From Diploptera punctata (Eukaryota > Arthropoda > Insecta > Blattodea > Blaberidae), in assembly GCA_030220185.1 (NCBI GenBank), contig JASPKZ010005710.1, forward strand, positions 868,001 through 932,000: 64,000 nucleotides of DNA. The letters are read 5' to 3'. A model generated the notes under the pieces. That model did no database searches. It was not told where the DNA came from and worked only from the letters and a program-made list of their open reading frames with translations. Position numbers and translations under genes: made by a program. Position 1 is the stretch's first letter, and each line of letters starts with the position of its first letter. This document shows positions 9,241 through 18,281 of the stretch, piece after piece.

Positions 9241-9847
9241 TCCGTGAAGGTTGATAATGATGAATAAAAATGACAGGTATATGTCTATATAAATAGATAT
9301 GATGAGATTTATTATGAGAATCTGGTGGCCAAAAATATATGAATCCAATAATTTATAAGATAACATCACGAAATTAAATCTGGAAGGAGATGAAATATTT
9401 TAACTAGAAAGACTCGAAGAGAAACTCAGCTCAGGTTTTATAAAAGTATGGCTGTTCCTGTTCTTTTATATGTATCTGAATCTTGGGCACTTACAAAAAA
9501 ATATATCTCACACATTCAAGCCACTGAAATGAAATTTTTAAGATCCGTAAAAGGATTTACATGCATAGATAGATTACACAATGAATCAATAAGAAATGGC
9601 TATGACCCTGAAATTATAGAATGTTTAATTAAGAAGGTTCATTACAAAAAAGCAATTAACAAAGTTTTTCCTTTACCCAAAGAAAACATAAAGAAATATG
9701 TCGTAATGTCATACATAGGCCCACTTTCAAATAAAATATCTAAACACTTTAAAAAGTTGAACATTAATGTGGCATTTAAAACTAATAAAATTCTACAAAA
9801 TATAATAAAAAACAATAAAACCAAAACAAAAAAAAGAAAAATTATCA

Positions 9848-10150
9848 GGTGTATATAAATTGAAGTGTGGCACATGTGACAATGTCTATATAGGACAAAC
9901 TGGTAGACCTTTTATCTCTCGGATAAAGGAACACATGAGAGCATATAACAGAAATTTAGAAAATTCAAAATATGCTAACCACCTATTCCAATTTAATCAT
10001 TGTTTCGATCCAAATTTTGAAATTTTACATATTTGTGATAAGGGTAAGAAGTTAGATCTTTTGGAGGCTGTAGAAATTAATAAATTTAAAAGTAGTAAAA
10101 AACTGTTAAATTCTCAACTTGATTTGTATGAATCCCCTTTGTTAAATTAA
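9848..10150 (+). pseudogene. PLE GIY-YIG endonuclease domain
   Basis: The frame begins with the GIY-type motif 'GVYKLKCGTCDNVYIGQTGR', in which G-V-Y and Y-I-G are both visible. 'ISRIKEHMRAY' follows, with the conserved Arg/Glu/His-containing helix. A Cys pair (CGTC) sits between the motifs, as seen in PLE nucleases. It ends with 'LDLYESPLLN' and a stop. The domain nicks target DNA in intact elements; here its upstream partner is missing, so this is a relic. The actual start is not a Met start but the frameshift junction. Confidence 0.85.
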
Positions 10151-10204
10151 AAAATTTAAATAAATATTGTTGTATTGTTGCTTAGATCAGTTGGAACACA
10201 ATTC

Positions 10205-10264
10205 ATAATTTGTTAACATGTCTGAAGAAGGTACAGTGTACCGAAACAGCTGTCACTGAATTAT
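10205..10264 (+). ncRNA. Hammerhead-ribozyme-like motif after a PLE ORF
   Basis: Core CTGAAGA at 10222-10228. Helix II is GGTAC (10230-10234) with GTACC (10238-10242) and loop AGT. GAAA is at 10243-10246. Helix III is A-C/G-U closed by AGCT, and C17 is at 10254. Helix I is GT/AC next to the core, an internal loop, then ATAATT (10205-10210) with AATTAT (10259-10264). One extra A separates A9 from helix II. The fold is worked out by eye; activity is not shown. Confidence 0.6.
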
Positions 10265-10564
10265 ATAATAAATATGAAAATCAAATAAAACTACGTTTTA
10301 TTTTTATTCAATTAACAATGAGAAATGAACTGGAGATATTTTCAATACTCGATAAACTAGACGAGCACAAATACCAATGGAAAGAACATTTTGTCAGAAT
10401 GGACAATACAAGATTGCCCAAAAAGATCAAAGATCAACGCCTACAAACCACATGGAAAAAGATCTTTGGGACGGCCAAGGAAACGATGGACTTGAGACCG
10501 GAACAGGTCGTATTGACCTAATCCTGAAAAGGAAGAAGAAGAAGAAGAAGAACTCTTTTTAAGT

Positions 10565-11330
10565 GGGGATGAGGGATGTCTATACCACCCTAAGCTTAAA
10601 CGTTCATTCTTATTAAAAAAATATATGATTTGTATTTTTGAGTACCTTATTAATATCTGTAAGTTATGATTTTATAATTATATCCACAGGAATACTGTAC
10701 TGTTCGTTTCTAAGGTAATGTTACCATCTCACCTCCCCACTTAAGTTTCAGGGAACAATACTTCTTACAAACCAGTTTCCATAGGTATTTCAGTGCCTAT
10801 TTTTGATACAGTATTTATAAATTCTGAGAATTAATACGGGTGTATCTGGCAGGTAACGGTAAATAATGAAAGTTATTGTAGGCCAACTCTGCCATTTTTT
10901 TTTTCAAGAAACTTTATAATGTGTCTATTGAAACTAACAACACGTAAAGAATTTCTTCTTTATAGAGTTTCAAGAGACCATTATTATACCTGTAAATTCC
11001 ATTGCAAAATTTCCAATGTTTTATCTGAATGTATTGTAATTTTCTTTTCCTCTTTTCTTGACGACCAACAACTACCTGCTGATGCCAGAACAACATAAAT
11101 GGGATTAGGATTCGTGTATTTGCCTTTGAAAGTTAAAAAAAAAAGTCCTGAAATTTCCCAACTCTCGGTATTAATACTAGATATCCTTTCTTAAAATGTT
11201 TCTCTATAGCTTAATGTATTTTACATCGTAAGTGTTTATATATTTTATCATCGTACAACAGAGTAAATGAATCTTAATTAAAAATTGACAAATAATACAA
11301 ATTTTTAGAATACTATATTCTTCTTCTTCC
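10565..11330. other. No recognised feature
   Basis: AT-rich DNA without a repeat match or convincing reading frame on either strand. Confidence 0.4.
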
Positions 11331-11334
11331 TTCT

Positions 11335-11755
11335 AAGTATTATGCCAAGGCCTGTTACGATCCTATAGAAAATTTTCCCTCCAGCGTTTCATAGAACGGC
11401 CCAGAGATCTTCGTCCTCTTGGTATATAATTATAAACAGCTTTGGGGATCCGATTTGAACTCATTCTTTCAAGATGGTGTTTCCAATTTGGTTGGTACTG
11501 TTTAATATATTCCAAAATAGGCATAGTCTTCAATTCTTTCAAGATATCGGTGTTCCTTTTCCGATCCCATCTGGTGTAACCCGCTGTTCTGCGCATGAAT
11601 CTCATTTCACAAGCCGTTATTCTGCTTTCATGTTGTCTTTTTGGTGTCCATGCTTCACTACCGTAGGTCAACACTGGTCTAGCCAAAGTATTATATGAAC
11701 GTAATCTGGTGGTTCTTTTTTTTTGTACAAGGGATGGTTTCATAACTTGAACACT
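11335..11755 (-). pseudogene. LINE-B reverse transcriptase C-terminus
   Basis: Minus frame 11363-11743 (126 aa). It contains 'YNTLARPVLTYGSEAWT', 'ACEMRFMRRTAGYTRWDRKR' and 'HHLERMSSNRIPKAVYNYIP', ending in 'RWRENFL'. It is nearly identical to the plus-strand copy at 12228-12950, with which it forms an inverted repeat. 5'-truncated; no palm motif. Confidence 0.85.
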
Positions 11756-12225
11756 ATAATTTCGGCAATTATTTTAATTTTTATAACCAAGATACTCTAG
11801 TTCTAGATACATAAAGTAATCAACATTTGTAAATTCTGTGCAGTTTTGAAGTCACTGTTAAAAAAATCTATCATTCTTAGTTGAGTAACATTCTGTCGTC
11901 TGCCTACTGAAGGGTTAAATGAAAATGGATTCGACACATCCTCAGAAGAGAACTAGACACTGTGTGAAGTAGAGGTCTAATTTAATTCACAGGGATTGTA
12001 AAAAAAAACAGAAAGATACATAGATCTCTTCAATATTTTCATTTTTATCGAAACTCGAAAGAATTAAGTTATTGAGGATTACTCTTGAAACGTTAAAAAA
12101 AAAATACTATGATAAAAATGTGTGTAATTAAGGAGGCCAAAGGTGTAGTATATGGTCTCGAGGAGTTGTAACTTGCTGATAGTTACGCTCCATCTAAAAG
12201 CTCGAGAAATGCCATTTTATTCCTA
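11756..12225. other. Spacer between inverted LINE-B copies; nothing recognised
   Basis: AT-rich, no recognised features. Its interest is only positional, as the loop between the two LINE-B copies. Confidence 0.4.
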
Positions 12226-12227
12226 CA

Positions 12228-12950
12228 AAGTCTTATGCAGACGATTTAGCTCTTCTGGCACTTTCCGAAAATGATTTGCAACGATCAATTTATAATTTAC
12301 AAAAAATAGGTGCCAAATTTAATATGGAAATATCAATTAATAAAACTAAAATTATGGCATTTCATGGGAAGGACCCCATACAAAGTAAAATCTGTCTCCA
12401 GAATAAAATTTTAGAGAGATCTAATCAATTTAAATATCTTGGATATTATCTCTCTATCTGGGATGAAAAGGATATCCCTGAAAAAGTTACTAGTTATAAT
12501 AAAAGTTTAGGAATTATTAATCAAGTTATGAAACCATCCCTTGTACAAAAAAACACCAGATTACGTTTATATAACACTTTGGCTAGACCAGTGTTGACCT
12601 ATGGTAGTGAAGCATGGACACTAAGAAAACAACATGAAAGCAGAATAACGGCTTGTGAAATGAGATTCATGCGCAGAACAGCGGATTACACCAGATGGGA
12701 TCGGAAAAGGAACACCGATATCTTAAAAGAATTGAAGACTACGCCAATTTTGGAATATATTAAACAGTACCAACTAAATTGGAAACACCATCTTGAAAGA
12801 ATGAGTTCAAATCTGATCCCCAAAGCTGTTTATAATTATATACCAAGAGGACGAAGATCACTGGGCCGTCCTATGAAACGCTGGAGGGAAAATTTTCTAT
12901 AGGATCGTAACAGGCCTTGGCCTAATACTTGGAAGGAAGAAGAAGAAGTC
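12228..12950 (+). pseudogene. LINE-B reverse transcriptase with YADD motif
   Basis: The frame is open from the RT active-site block 'YADDLALLALSENDLQRSIY' (YADD at 12234-12245) through the 208-residue frame 12276-12902. Later blocks are 'FNMEISINKTKIMAF', 'SNQFKYLGYYLS' (the FKYLG thumb motif), 'LARPVLTYGSEAWTLRKQHE' and 'GRPMKRWRENFL' before the stop. The fingers and endonuclease are missing, so it is 5'-truncated. A GAA tail follows. This is one of the best-preserved RT segments here. Confidence 0.85.
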
Positions 12951-12954
12951 TTAT

Positions 12955-13450
12955 GTATGTACGTCCTTGTCGTGACACCTGGGTAATGCAAAACATGCAA
13001 GGGCGAAAAAGCGAATTCCCAACTCTTAAATAGGTACCCGTCAGCTAAGGGAGAAAACCCCGACAGAAAACATCGTCCACTTAGGGTCAATTTCACCAGC
13101 AGAGGTAACTGTATTACGCCAGTTTTCCCCGTGTATAATGCATAGCTAGAACTGGCGTAATAGTGATACCTCTGTTGGTGAAACCGACCCTTAGGATTGC
13201 TGGGTGGTTGGGTATAGGTTAACAACCCTATTCTGTAAAACTAAGATTGTCCAGAAACCTCAAAGTAACTGCCAGACTGATAAGTTGGAACAAAGACCTA
13301 GCAAACGTCATAAAAGGACATGGAAGGTTGCGGAAGACTGAAGACAACTGAAGGTGAACATATGGAGACAGAAAGCTAGTAATAGAGAAGAATGGGCAGT
13401 TGTTATGAAGGAGGCTAAGGTTCTTAAAGGACCGTAAAGCCAAAGGAAGA
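12955..13450 (+). mobile_element. Possible LINE fragments hosting a MITE
   Basis: Sequence on both sides of the MITE at 13084-13190 resembles untranslated or coding LINE DNA, by a broken frame with 'LISWNKDLANVIKGHG'. Identification is weak. Confidence 0.3.
13084..13190. mobile_element. Harbinger-type MITE, copy 1 (107 bp)
   Basis: Nearly palindromic 107-bp element. It starts GGGTCAATTTCACC and ends GGTGAAACCGACCC, with long inverted arms containing 'actggcgtaat'. A 3-bp direct repeat TTA flanks it (13081-13083, 13191-13193). GGG termini and a TWA duplication are the known signature of PIF/Harbinger elements. The second copy (28337-28443) is also exactly 107 bp. Confidence 0.85.
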
Positions 13451-13585
13451 AGAAAGTAACAGGAAAAGGAAGAAAACGACAGAGAGAAAAAAGTAAATAG
13501 ATAATGAAAAGAAGAAGATGAGAGAATTGAACAAGGGAAAAACTGGAATGAAGTCAAGAATTTGGCGCGCTTTCGCGAAGACCCT

Positions 13586-14155
13586 CAGGATTTTTAAACT
13601 GACCCAAACCCTCTGGCGGTACCATGGCCCTGAGGTCGACTCAGCCTAACAGAAATGAGTACCAGACGCTTGTTCTGGGGGTAAAGGCGGCCGTCAAGCA
13701 GGGCTGACAACCCGGCTGACATAAAGTGCCGATTGTCTAGAAAAAGTGGGAGCCTTAACCTCCTACTACCCCAAGGGCCTCCGGGCCTGTTGTGGGATCA
13801 CTTTAATGTCCCGCGCCGTAGCCGAGTGGTTAAGTTAGGAAGCCTTGGCGCAGAGCTACGGGACTTGCGCTGGTTCGAGTCTCCATGGGGAAGACATTTT
13901 CTCATGGTATTTCGGCCAGTATGTGACCGGTGCCCACCCAGCATCGTGAGGCATTTGGGTAGCTACAATAAGTAGCGGCTCCAGGTTGAGGAAACCAGCT
14001 ATAACGGCTGGGGGACTCGACATGCTGACTACATGTCACCCCTAAACTGGCTGATTATCATCTACCTCTGTGATTGACACATGTGGATGTGAGGGGCCAG
14101 CAGCCGGCTGGTAGGCTAAGGGCCTTCTATGCCTGTCGCGCTAGGAGTTTTTTTT
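13586..14155 (+). mobile_element. Composite SINE-F plus SINE-D unit
   Basis: The SINE-F core (13586-13808: 'aaactgacccaaacc' to 'gtgggatcacttta') is followed directly by a complete SINE-D (13809-14155). SINE-D has an A box (TAGCCGAGTGG), a B-box-like GGTTCGAGTCT and a T-rich end. A perfect 15-bp direct repeat (TTTCGCGAAGACCCT, 13571-13585 and 14156-14170) flanks the whole 570-bp unit, so both halves appear to have inserted together. Confidence 0.85.
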
Positions 14156-14204
14156 TTTCGCGAAGACCCTTTGCCTCCAAAGGGAGTAACAAGATCATCA
14201 TCAT

Positions 14205-14340
14205 CATCATCCTTCACGAATTAGGTCTTTGCCTGTTCCGATCTCACATCTGTTCAACCCAACGCTTTCTTGGTTTCCCACCGATCTTCGTCCTACAGCA
14301 TTATACATTAGTGCCATCTTTGGTATCCTATCCTATGTAA
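14205..14340 (-). mobile_element. LINE-B 3' fragment
   Basis: The minus strand matches the LINE-B block 'RKRWAEQM' and its 3' untranslated stretch ('gatcggaagaggcaatga'-like), closest to 8870-9240. Confidence 0.75.
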
Positions 14341-14341
14341 A

Positions 14342-14442
14342 ATTTATAATATAAAAATAGAGTACCTGAGATCTCAGTCTTCCTCAACATTGGATGTTAT
14401 AGAAAACTGAGATCTCAGGTATTCTATTTTTATATTATAAAT
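14342..14442. repeat. Palindromic TIR element (MITE-like), about 101 bp
   Basis: Arms of 37 bp (14342-14378 and 14406-14442) are reverse complements with one mismatch. Each arm contains the 12-bp palindrome CTGAGATCTCAG. The loop is 27 bp. No clear flanking duplication was found, so the class is open. Confidence 0.7.
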
Positions 14443-14496
14443 ATTACATCGTGACCTCAACGGTGTTTCGTCATGAATTTTAAAATTCATGTAGCC

Positions 14497-14680
14497 CAGC
14501 GCTTTATTGATCTTCCTACAGATCTTCGTCCTCCAGGATTATACATGTGCAATCTTTGGTATCCTATCCTCTGTCATTCTTTGCAGATGCTCCTTCCAAT
14601 TGTTCCTGTGTTCTTCTATTTGTTGAAGAAGTGACTATACTTTTAGTTCCTCTCCAGCATTCTCATTTCTAATAGAGTAA
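14497..14680 (-). mobile_element. LINE-B fragment
   Basis: Minus strand again matches the LINE-B 3' coding region, overlapping in content with 14205-14340, so it is a separate copy. Confidence 0.7.
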
Positions 14681-14699
14681 CAAGAATAGGCTACTATTA

Positions 14700-14850
14700 C
14701 TTTTTACGTCGATTGTACAGAAGAAACTGGAGAGATCATATTCAACGAATGCCAGACTCAAGGATATCAAAAGCTGCGCTACACTATAATCCGAAAGAAA
14801 AAATAAATATAAGCCGACAATTGAAGAGATGGCGTGAACAACTACTTTGA
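14700..14850 (+). mobile_element. LINE 3' fragment
   Basis: A short frame 'RRNWRDHIQRMPDSRISKAA' followed by 'RQLKRWREQLL' and stop matches the general LINE-B C-terminal architecture. Confidence 0.6.
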
Positions 14851-14989
14851 AGCCGATGATGTTGAATGTAAGAATTAAGTGCATTATTGAAGTTGTTAAT
14901 ATGACTTTAAGAGTAAATATTAAATTGCAAGTGTAAGCGAGTTTTGACAATTTGTTAGTTGCTGCCATCAAGAAACAAATTGAGATGTG

Positions 14990-15350
14990 GATGGACGTGA
15001 AACAGAATGCGTTACTATAAGTGTCACTTCAGGCCGTGGGATTGCATCTGCTTGACCCATATGGTCAATTTCACATCCTAATAACACGATCAGTGCGTGA
15101 CAATCATCTCCAGTTGCACACACCCCCGATTACCATGTCATCCTTAAGTGCAGAAATTGAGAGATCCATCACATGTCAGTATGACCGCCTCTGTTACCAT
15201 GTCTCACTAGCATCCCAGAGGTTTCAGCTTCAATTCCCGGGTATACCACAGACATTTTTATTATTGCTGAGGGTCTTGAATGATATCCATACATCCTAGT
15301 GAGGACGACATAGTAATTAATTGTTGATGCGATGACTAGGGAAATCTGTT
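14990..15350. other. No recognised feature
   Basis: Mixed composition. A 92-codon open frame at 15021-15299 shows no motif I recognise. Confidence 0.4.
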
Positions 15351-15484
15351 TAAGAAAACTAAAACTAAATTTGCGGGTATGTCACGCAAGGCACATAATG
15401 AAAATGGACAGCTAATGATAAAAGGGGGACATTTTAAACAAGTGGATGAGTTCAAATACCTGGGAACAATAAATACAAATAGAT

Positions 15485-15954
15485 AACTAACTAAATAACT
15501 CACTCACTGGCACTGTCGAACCCTTAGGTTCATGGCCGCGCGGACATAAGCTCTCCATACATTACTATCCTGAGCCAATGTTTTCCAATCATCCCCTGTA
15601 TAATCTACTTCCCTCAAATCATAGTTAATGTTATTCTCCCACCTCATTCTTGGTCTACCAACTGGGCGTTTTCCCTCTGGTTTTCCTACAAGAAGCTTCC
15701 ATGCACATCTTTCATTCCCCATTCGTGCCACATGTCCTGCCCATCGCAGTCTACGGAACTTAACTGTTCTCATTATATCTGGCTTCCTATGAAGACTGCA
15801 TAACAGTGAATTACATGTAATTCACTGTTATGCTGTCTTCTCCATTCACCTGTCTGTTCATTTCTCTTTAGTCCAAAAATCTTCCTAAGAACTTTATTCT
15901 CAAATACTCGTAATCTCCTTTCTTCCCTTAATGTAAGAGACCATGTTTGGCAAA
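15485..15954 (-). mobile_element. LINE-A inserted into LINE-A
   Basis: 470-bp, 5'-truncated, minus-strand copy with the tail complement 'aactaactaaataactcac' at its 3' end. It is bounded by a perfect 14-bp target-site duplication AAATACAAATAGAT (15471-15484 and 15955-15968). The frame 15504-15773 encodes 'RTVKFRRLRWAGHVARMGNE' to 'AMNLRVRQCQ'. It is younger than its host copy. Confidence 0.92.
15791..15840. repeat. 50-bp near-perfect palindrome inside LINE-A
   Basis: The inner 36 bp (15798-15833) are a perfect palindrome, GCATAACAGTGAATTACA and its reverse complement. With flanking GAAGAC/GTCTTC the palindrome reaches 50 bp with one mismatched pair. Other LINE-A copies have only the right half here, so the left half is an inverted duplication of it. 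Confidence 0.9.
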
Positions 15955-16829
15955 AAATACAAATAGATGCACAAATAAATTAAACATAGTCTCAATTCTG
16001 GAAATGCATGCTATTATTCATTACAGGGACACTTTTCGTCCCGATTGTTCTTAAAAAACGTTAAACTAAAATTTATAAAACTGTTATTCTTCCAGTTATA
16101 TTATATGGATACGAAACATGGACTCTTACTTTAAGGGAAGAGAAAGATTACGAGTATTTGAGAATAAAGTACTTAGGAAAATTTTTGGACCAAAGAGAGA
16201 TGAACAGACAGGTGAATGGAGAAGACTACATAACAATGAACTACATGGTCTTTATAGGAAACCAGATATAATAAGAACAGTTAAGTCTCGTAGACTGCGA
16301 TGGGCAGGACATGTGGCACGTATGGGGAATGAAAGAGGAACATTGAAGTTTCCTGTAGGAAAATCAGAGGGAAAACGCGTAATTGATAGACAAGAATGAG
16401 ATGGGAGAATTAAATTAACCATGAATTGAGGATGGTATATTATACAGGGAATGATTGGAAAACTATTAGGTTTTTTAGCATTGCATTTTTTTCTGATGGG
16501 AGAGAGCTGGCCTACCGCATCAACCCCCAACCTGGAGGACCAGGTATCTTTTTTCAGGTGTCCATCCTTAGATCAGTTGCTTTCACTACAGGTAAGACCC
16601 TGATCTGCTCTTAATAAGGAAGAATTTGACAGAAAAGATGAGATGAAATGATCCCCTCGGCCTCGAATACTCTAATACCATCGGGGTCGAAAAAAACAAG
16701 TATTCAGTCCAGAGAGACTGGATAGGAAAGATATAAAAGAGATATGGTATGGAAGTGGAAGTAATACCATATCGGTCAATATCACCATGCTGACAAGTGC
16801 GATTGGTGAGTAGCAAAAAAAAAAAAAAA

Positions 16830-17060
16830 AAAAAAAAATGGCACGGACATGTCCAGCGAATGGAAAAGGATCGGCCACCAAAATTGTTTTGGAATGGAAG
16901 TCTGAGGGAAGACGAGACAGAGAAAGACTTAAAACCTCCTGGAGTCAGGGAATATATTTATACATAAAGGAGAAACATCTATAACCAGGAGATTTGATGG
17001 ACCGATAAAATTGGCTATTGGGAATCGGACGATGTCAAAGACATTAATCAACCGATGATC
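16830..17060 (+). mobile_element. LINE C-terminal fragment
   Basis: The broken frame 'WHGHVQRMEKDRPPKLFW' follows the 'GH..RM...R.PK' pattern of the LINE C-termini here. A poly-A run (about 16816-16838) precedes it. Confidence 0.55.
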
Positions 17061-17064
17061 TATA

Positions 17065-17165
17065 TATGATTGGAAAACATTAGTTCAGGATAGGGATTTA
17101 TAGAGAGTTTATGCCCGCGCGGCCATGAACCTAAGTGTTCGATGTCCCAGTGAATTAATTAGAGG
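17065..17165 (+). mobile_element. LINE-A 3' end fragment
   Basis: Matches the last about 100 bp of LINE-A ('atgattggaaaacatta' to 'gtgaattaatta'). Confidence 0.75.
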
Positions 17166-17300
17166 GAATAGTGCATCTTGCTTTAACCCATTGAGGATTT
17201 TTAAAGTATCTGAACACTGGAATGCAGGCTTTCACGGCCGGTAATCATGGTAATAAAAGATTCCGGGCTATGTGGCCGTGGTCTATAACTAGCGTTTCTT

Positions 17301-17341
17301 CCAGACGTTTCTCCCTCAACTGCGGAGGGCATCTTCAGTGG
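17301..17341 (-). ncRNA. Hammerhead-like motif, left arm
   Basis: Minus strand: helix I CCA/TGG; core CTGAAGA (17332-17338); one extra T; helix II CCCTC/GAGGG with loop CGCAGTT (one bulged G); GAAA; then the loopless palindrome ACGT and C17. All invariant core bases are present. The mirrored motif is at 17403-17443. Confidence 0.55.
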
Positions 17342-17402
17342 CGAGCGCTTACAGCTGTTGTAGTCGAGTCTACGACAGGGAAACAACAGCTGTAAGCGCT
17401 CG

Positions 17403-17443
17403 CCACTGAAGATGCCCTCCGCAGTTGAGGGAGAAACGTCTGG
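17403..17443 (+). ncRNA. Hammerhead-like motif, right arm
   Basis: Plus strand: CCA (17403-17405); CTGAAGA (17406-17412); helix II CCCTC (17415-17419) with GAGGG (17427-17431); GAAA (17433-17436); C-G-T-C to 17440; TGG (17441-17443). It is identical in core to the left-arm motif on the opposite strand. Confidence 0.55.
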
Positions 17444-17509
17444 AAGAAACGCCAGTTATAGACCACGGCCACATAGCCCGGAATCTTTTATTACCATATC
17501 TGAACACTG

Positions 17510-17965
17510 TCTGCACTCTACTCTTTGTGTCATTTAGACATTCGAATAAGTCTAGCTTTTTTTGAAATTCCGAACTGCAGCAGTATAGTACTCGTACAGT
17601 ATACAACTTCTTCCTCTTAATTGAGATGTACACATTTTGAAGTTTACGTATAGTTGATGCACAGTGCCATTATATTCCCATTTATTTTCTAAAATTACAC
17701 AGGGCAGAAAAATAATGGTAATGCGTTTTCATCAGCCAGAAGGGTTGTGTATTATTACTCTGGTATTTACAAAAATGGGTAGAAGTGGATGTTTGCTAAT
17801 TACTACCTAGAACTGAGGTTTCTTTGTTTTGGAGAGAAGTCTACCTGAAGTATGAAGATATAGAGTGAGCTGCCCTGCGACCCCCGTGGACAGGTAGTGA
17901 ACAAATCTTCAGTCCACTAGGTGAATGTATATCCAGAATTGTTTTTTAAACTCTTTTTTAAATTA
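17510..17965. other. No recognised feature
   Basis: AT-rich, no recognised repeat family or reading frame; ends at a TA microsatellite (17969-18008). Confidence 0.4.
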
Positions 17966-17967
17966 AG

Positions 17968-17968
<1 letters not shown>

Positions 17969-18010
<42 letters not shown>

Positions 18011-18112
18011 CACCGCTGTGATCTCGAGGTAGCGTGCTCCCTTGTCACGCAGCGGGCCCGTGTTCGATCCCCGGTCGGGGCAGTTTTTCTCGGTGGGGTT
18101 TTTATCTGGGTT
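17969..18112 (+). mobile_element. (TA)n followed by SINE-B head fragment
   Basis: About 40 bp of TA repeats, then the SINE-B head from 'ccaccgctgtgatctcgagg' with a B box (GTTCGATCCCC) to the first body block. The 3' two thirds are missing. Confidence 0.85.
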
Positions 18113-18281
18113 GGTATAGGCTGATGATCTTTAAGTTGTCGGCCCTATATCTCGACTCCTGGTCTCTCTGTTTATGGCCCAAAGACTTGCGTATGAAATT
18201 TCTCTCCCCGCGAATTTCAGAATGCATTGTTCTCTCCTTGTTCTTCTGTAGGTAGATTTTTCCCTCATGTGATGAGTTCAT

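Larger units (their letters stand above)
9598..10315 (+). mobile_element. Penelope-like element, 5'-truncated, with GIY-YIG domain
   Basis: A 718-bp insert in LINE-B with an 11-bp target-site duplication. The coding part is the end of a PLE reverse transcriptase region followed by a GIY-YIG endonuclease. The first stretch (to 9858) and the GIY-YIG stretch (9848-10150) are in different frames, separated by a shift in an A-rich run near 9820-9845. PLEs are retroelements whose RT is fused to a GIY-YIG nuclease; this copy lacks the RT core. A hammerhead-like motif lies 55 bp after the stop codon. Confidence 0.85.
9400..10556 (+). mobile_element. LINE-B copy interrupted by a Penelope-like element
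   Basis: The left part (9400-9597) encodes 'MAVPVLLYVSESWALTKK' and 'HIQATEMKFLRSVKGFTC'. The right part (10316-10556) resumes with 'RNELEIFSILDKLDEHKYQW' and 'RMDNTRLPKK'. The interruption is 9598-10315. The flanks of the insert are an 11-bp direct repeat with one mismatch (CAATAAGAAAT at 9587-9597, CAATGAGAAAT at 10316-10326). The element ends in a GAA run. Confidence 0.85.
15355..16480 (+). mobile_element. LINE-A copy split by another LINE-A
   Basis: The plus-strand LINE-A runs to 15484 (ending in 'FKYLGTI'-encoding DNA) and resumes at 15955. It continues through 'RERLRVFENKVLRKIFGPKR', 'SRRLRWAGHVARMGNER' and the 3' part to about 16480. Frames are broken in several places. The insert is 15485-15954. 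Confidence 0.85.
17220..17496. mobile_element. Hammerhead foldback element, copy 1 of family HH-2
   Basis: 277-bp element bounded by a perfect 13-bp target-site duplication TATCTGAACACTG (17207-17219 and 17497-17509). It is nearly all one palindrome: arms of roughly 105-110 bp run from 'aaagattccgggc' to the centre and back, with a centre of about 20 bp. A unique stub (17220-17250) sits at one end only. Each arm holds a hammerhead-like motif. Copy 2 is at 55995-56292 in opposite orientation, with the stub at the other end, which supports these ends. Confidence 0.85.
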
